Of a stretch of 64,000 bases of DNA, positions 61,987-64,000 are shown one piece after another (positions within the stretch are counted from its first letter, which is position 1; every line of letters starts with the position of its first letter). Under the pieces are notes generated by a model. The model was not told the origin of the DNA. It ran no database searches and saw only the letters and a list, made by a program, of their open reading frames with translations. This DNA is from Shewanella waksmanii ATCC BAA-643 (GTDB lineage Bacteria; Pseudomonadota; Gammaproteobacteria; Enterobacterales; Shewanellaceae). The DNA lies in contig NZ_JAEH01000014.1 in NCBI RefSeq assembly GCF_000518805.1, positions 1 to 64,000 on the forward strand, written 5' to 3'. The translations under genes were made by a program, and so were the position numbers.

Positions 61987-62657
61987 TGAATCACCCACCA
62001 GAGTCAAAATCGGTGCCGTTAAAGCAGGCGACAAAACACTACTTTGCTGAGCAATCATTGAATTCAGCGCAGTTCGATAATCTGCAACAGCTGTTAGGCG
62101 AGCACGCTCAAGTGGCGCCAGCGGGTGCTGCGCGATCGCCATCAATAATGGCGCGTGTGCGAGCACAGACACGCCAAGCGCTATTTGCGGTTGCCGCCAG
62201 TCTGTTATTGTTGGTGTTGTTTAATGTCAATAACAGTGATTCGCCAACTCATGTTTGGGATATTGCCAATGAGGTGGCGGTTAATCATATTAAAATGAAA
62301 CCACTGGAGGTAAAGAGTCGCACTTTGGTGCCTCTACGTGACTACTTTACTCAGTTAGATTTTTCCGTGATAGCCAGTCAGCGGCTAGCGTCTATGCCAG
62401 TGGCACTGCTGGGTGGCCGTTACTGCTCGATTCAAGGTGTCAGCGCAGCGCGGTTACGTTACCAACAAGCCGATGGGCCGTTAGTGACGTTATATGAAGT
62501 GCCGTTTGATCCCATACTGCATAAAGGAATACCGCAACTGGCTCAAGGGCAAGAACCACTGGATATCACCGTAAGAGGAATTGCGGTGTCGTTATGGGTT
62601 GAACACGGGCTATTGATGGCGCAAGTCAGTGAGATAACGGCTACTGGCAAGTCTTAG
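61986..62657 (+). CDS. Putative membrane anti-sigma factor of the buf operon
   Basis: 223 residues with a single membrane segment (about 59-78, QALFAVAASLLLLVLFNV). About 58 cytoplasmic residues precede it, and a 145-residue periplasmic domain follows. No HxxxCxxC zinc motif is present, so it is not a ZAS-type anti-sigma; the call rests on its position directly after the ECF gene with an overlapping start. The periplasmic part (RYCSIQGVSAARLRYQQADGPLVTLYEV) could sense copper or BufA1; this is inference. Confidence 0.7.
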   Translation: MNHPPESKSVPLKQATKHYFAEQSLNSAQFDNLQQLLGEHAQVAPAGAARSPSIMARVRAQTRQALFAVAASLLLLVLFNVNNSDSPTHVWDIANEVAVNHIKMKPLEVKSRTLVPLRDYFTQLDFSVIASQRLASMPVALLGGRYCSIQGVSAARLRYQQADGPLVTLYEVPFDPILHKGIPQLAQGQEPLDITVRGIAVSLWVEHGLLMAQVSEITATGKS

Positions 62658-62681
62658 TGGCACGCCAATACCCTTAATAAT

Positions 62682-62706
62682 ATGCACCGCTGGGTCAGCG
62701 GTGCAT
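62682..62706. terminator. Hairpin between convergent buf operon and moeB
   Basis: ATGCACCGCTG pairs perfectly with CAGCGGTGCAT around GGT, 11 bp. T-runs on both sides are weak, but the location between two convergent operons suggests a shared terminator. Confidence 0.55.
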
Positions 62707-62714
62707 GGTTGGCT

Positions 62715-63476
62715 TTAGCTACATACTGGGCAGCTAGGCTGTTTCGGCAGTTTCATTTCTCGAAACTCCATGGTCATGGCATCAATCATTAAGATTCGCC
62801 CTGCCAATGGTTTGCCTATTTTGGCAATTACTTTGATAGCTTCTGTGGCTTGCAAGCAACCGATCATTCCCACCACAGGTGCCAAAATGCCCGATTCTAC
62901 ACAGGTTAATTGCTGCTCACCAAATAACTGGCTAAAACATTGATAGCAAGGGGTGTCACTGTGATAATCAAACACAGTGACGGTTCCTTCCATACGGATT
63001 GCCGCTGCGGAAACTAACGGGATTTTATGCCTAAAGCAGCTACGGTTAAGCTGCTCTCTCACCATGACATTGTCGGTACAATCCAGTACTAAACTGTGCT
63101 GTGCCACTAGCGCATCAATTTCATCATCGTCGAGTACCTTATTAATGGTATCAACTTGAATATGCGGATTGAGCTGGCACAGGGTTTGTTTGGCTGAGTC
63201 CACTTTAGCTTGGCCAATATTGTTGTCTTGATGCAGCACTTGGCGCTGCAAGTTAGATAACTCAACAGTATCAAAATCGACCAGCGTCATTTGCCCTATA
63301 CCGGCAACCGCTAAATATTGGGTTGCGGCACAACCGAGCCCGCCTGCACCAATGACTAAAACTTTTGCCAGCTTTAATCGTTCTTGACCATCGAAATCCA
63401 TCGCTTTAATAGAGATATGGCGGCTATAACGCAGCGTCTCTTCATCGGATAAGATCTCTTCGTTGTCGACGTTCAT
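62715..63476 (-). CDS. moeB: Molybdopterin-synthase adenylyltransferase MoeB
   Basis: 253 residues. An E1-like ThiF fold: ATP-binding GAGGLG (43-48), LVDFDTVELSNLQRQVLHQ (contact Arg), LVLDCTDN (catalytic Asp) and structural zinc cysteines CYQC and CPVC at the C-terminus. It adenylates the C-terminal Gly of MoaD so that sulfur can be added. It follows moeA on the minus strand with a 14-bp gap, forming the moeAB operon. Confidence 0.95.
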   Translation of the reverse strand: MNVDNEEILSDEETLRYSRHISIKAMDFDGQERLKLAKVLVIGAGGLGCAATQYLAVAGIGQMTLVDFDTVELSNLQRQVLHQDNNIGQAKVDSAKQTLCQLNPHIQVDTINKVLDDDEIDALVAQHSLVLDCTDNVMVREQLNRSCFRHKIPLVSAAAIRMEGTVTVFDYHSDTPCYQCFSQLFGEQQLTCVESGILAPVVGMIGCLQATEAIKVIAKIGKPLAGRILMIDAMTMEFREMKLPKQPSCPVCS

Positions 63477-63490
63477 AGTGATCCTTTGCC

Positions 63491-64000
63491 TTAACTCAAT
63501 ACGGTGTTGAAAGGCTCAACAGTGACCAAGGTGCCTGCTGGGGTGTCACCTTGCTCTTGGGCGAGAATAACAAAGCAGTTGGCTAAACTCATTGATGTCA
63601 GCATGCCAGAGCCTTGGCCACCAGTGATCGTCACTTCCGCTTCGCCTTGCTCGTTCTGGCCTAGAATACCGCGCTGATACTCAACTCGACCCGGGAATTT
63701 GCGCAGGTCGCCGCTCAGCTTAGCTTTGAGCTGCACAGGCTTTGAGGGCGTGAGACCTTGCATCTTATTGAGCAGCGGCCAAACCAGCTTATAAAAGGTC
63801 ACCATAGACGACACCGGATTGCCCGGTAAACCACAAAATACCGCTTTGCCTAACTTGCCAAAGGCAAACGGCTTACCGGGTTTAATGGCCAGTTTCCAGA
63901 AAGTGATTTCACCCTCTTCATCGAGAATTTGCTTAGTGTAGTCAGCATCGCCAACCGAGACGCCACCTGATGTGATCACCATATCGGCCTGCGCCGCGGC
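63491..64000 (-). CDS. moeA: Molybdopterin molybdenumtransferase MoeA, C-terminal part
   Basis: The open frame continues past the right edge, so only about 169 C-terminal residues are seen. MoeA inserts molybdate into adenylated molybdopterin. [36 protein letters not shown] and [16 protein letters not shown] are the active-site blocks, and the rest is the C-terminal domain IV ([21 protein letters not shown]...). The true start lies beyond the window. It is first in the moeAB operon. Confidence 0.95.
   Translation of the reverse strand, partial: AAAQADMVITSGGVSVGDADYTKQILDEEGEITFWKLAIKPGKPFAFGKLGKAVFCGLPGNPVSSMVTFYKLVWPLLNKMQGLTPSKPVQLKAKLSGDLRKFPGRVEYQRGILGQNEQGEAEVTITGGQGSGMLTSMSLANCFVILAQEQGDTPAGTLVTVEPFNTVLS

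Overview
The window looks like a chromosomal segment from a Shewanella-type gammaproteobacterium. The evidence is the FdhXABC formate dehydrogenase cassettes with their DUF3305/DUF3306/ferredoxin/TorD-like accessory block, the folX-folE-folM order, UbiC, RlmF, GltS, DUF2986 and general protein similarity. No rRNA, tRNA, CRISPR array, prophage or transposase gene was seen.

Layout. 1-8.6 kb: housekeeping and envelope genes (NTF2-like secreted protein, NRDE protein, ZIP-like permease, YhgN/MarC, a periplasmic YgjK-type GH63 hydrolase, UbiC, a FliL-family protein, RlmF). A MITE-like element with 16-bp terminal inverted repeats lies at 8646-8910, and part of a second copy opens the window. 9-12.2 kb: the folX-folE-folM pterin operon and two GNAT acetyltransferases. 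12.3-33.7 kb is the core. A regulator (HTH plus periplasmic-binding-like domain) and fdhD point left. A DUF3305-DUF3306-polyferredoxin-TorD-like operon points right, from a good sigma-54 promoter match at 14257-14273. Then come three tandem fdhX-fdhA-fdhB-fdhC cassettes, each ending in its own intrinsic terminator. All three catalytic subunits carry Cys, not Sec, at residue 193. 33.7-47.8 kb: HNH protein, PatB-type C-S lyase, a membrane-anchored tail-collar protein, a HemN-like radical SAM protein, three small metabolic or GNAT genes, a PfkB kinase, a GGDEF protein, a YiiM-type MOSC protein, an MCP and ETF-ubiquinone oxidoreductase. 48-53.7 kb: a Moco riboswitch followed by moaABCDE and modABC. 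53.8-57.5 kb: OB-fold protein, PepSY-like protein, two-component system and a pseudouridine synthase. 57.5-59.5 kb: Pmp3 and DUF2986 microproteins and gltS. 59.6-62.7 kb: a bufferin (DUF2282/DUF692 MNIO/DUF2063) operon that carries its own ECF sigma factor and a membrane anti-sigma-like protein. 62.7-64 kb: moeB and the C-terminal part of moeA, which runs off the window.

How it fits together. The genes needed to build periplasmic molybdenum or tungsten formate dehydrogenases are gathered here: molybdate uptake (modABC), pterin synthesis (moaA-E), Mo insertion (moeA/moeB), sulfuration (FdhD), a TorD-type chaperone, and three sets of structural genes. Non-coding structure is the least explained part. 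Each fdhB-fdhC junction holds a perfect hairpin of different sequence but the same position. Cassettes 2 and 3 have CRP/FNR-like half-sites centred 41.5 bp before a predicted start. The cassette-2 transcript is predicted to begin with a closed, multi-branched leader of about 125 nt. FdhA3 reads as a mosaic of FdhA1 and FdhA2. All identifications come from reading the sequence; no database search or folding program was run.
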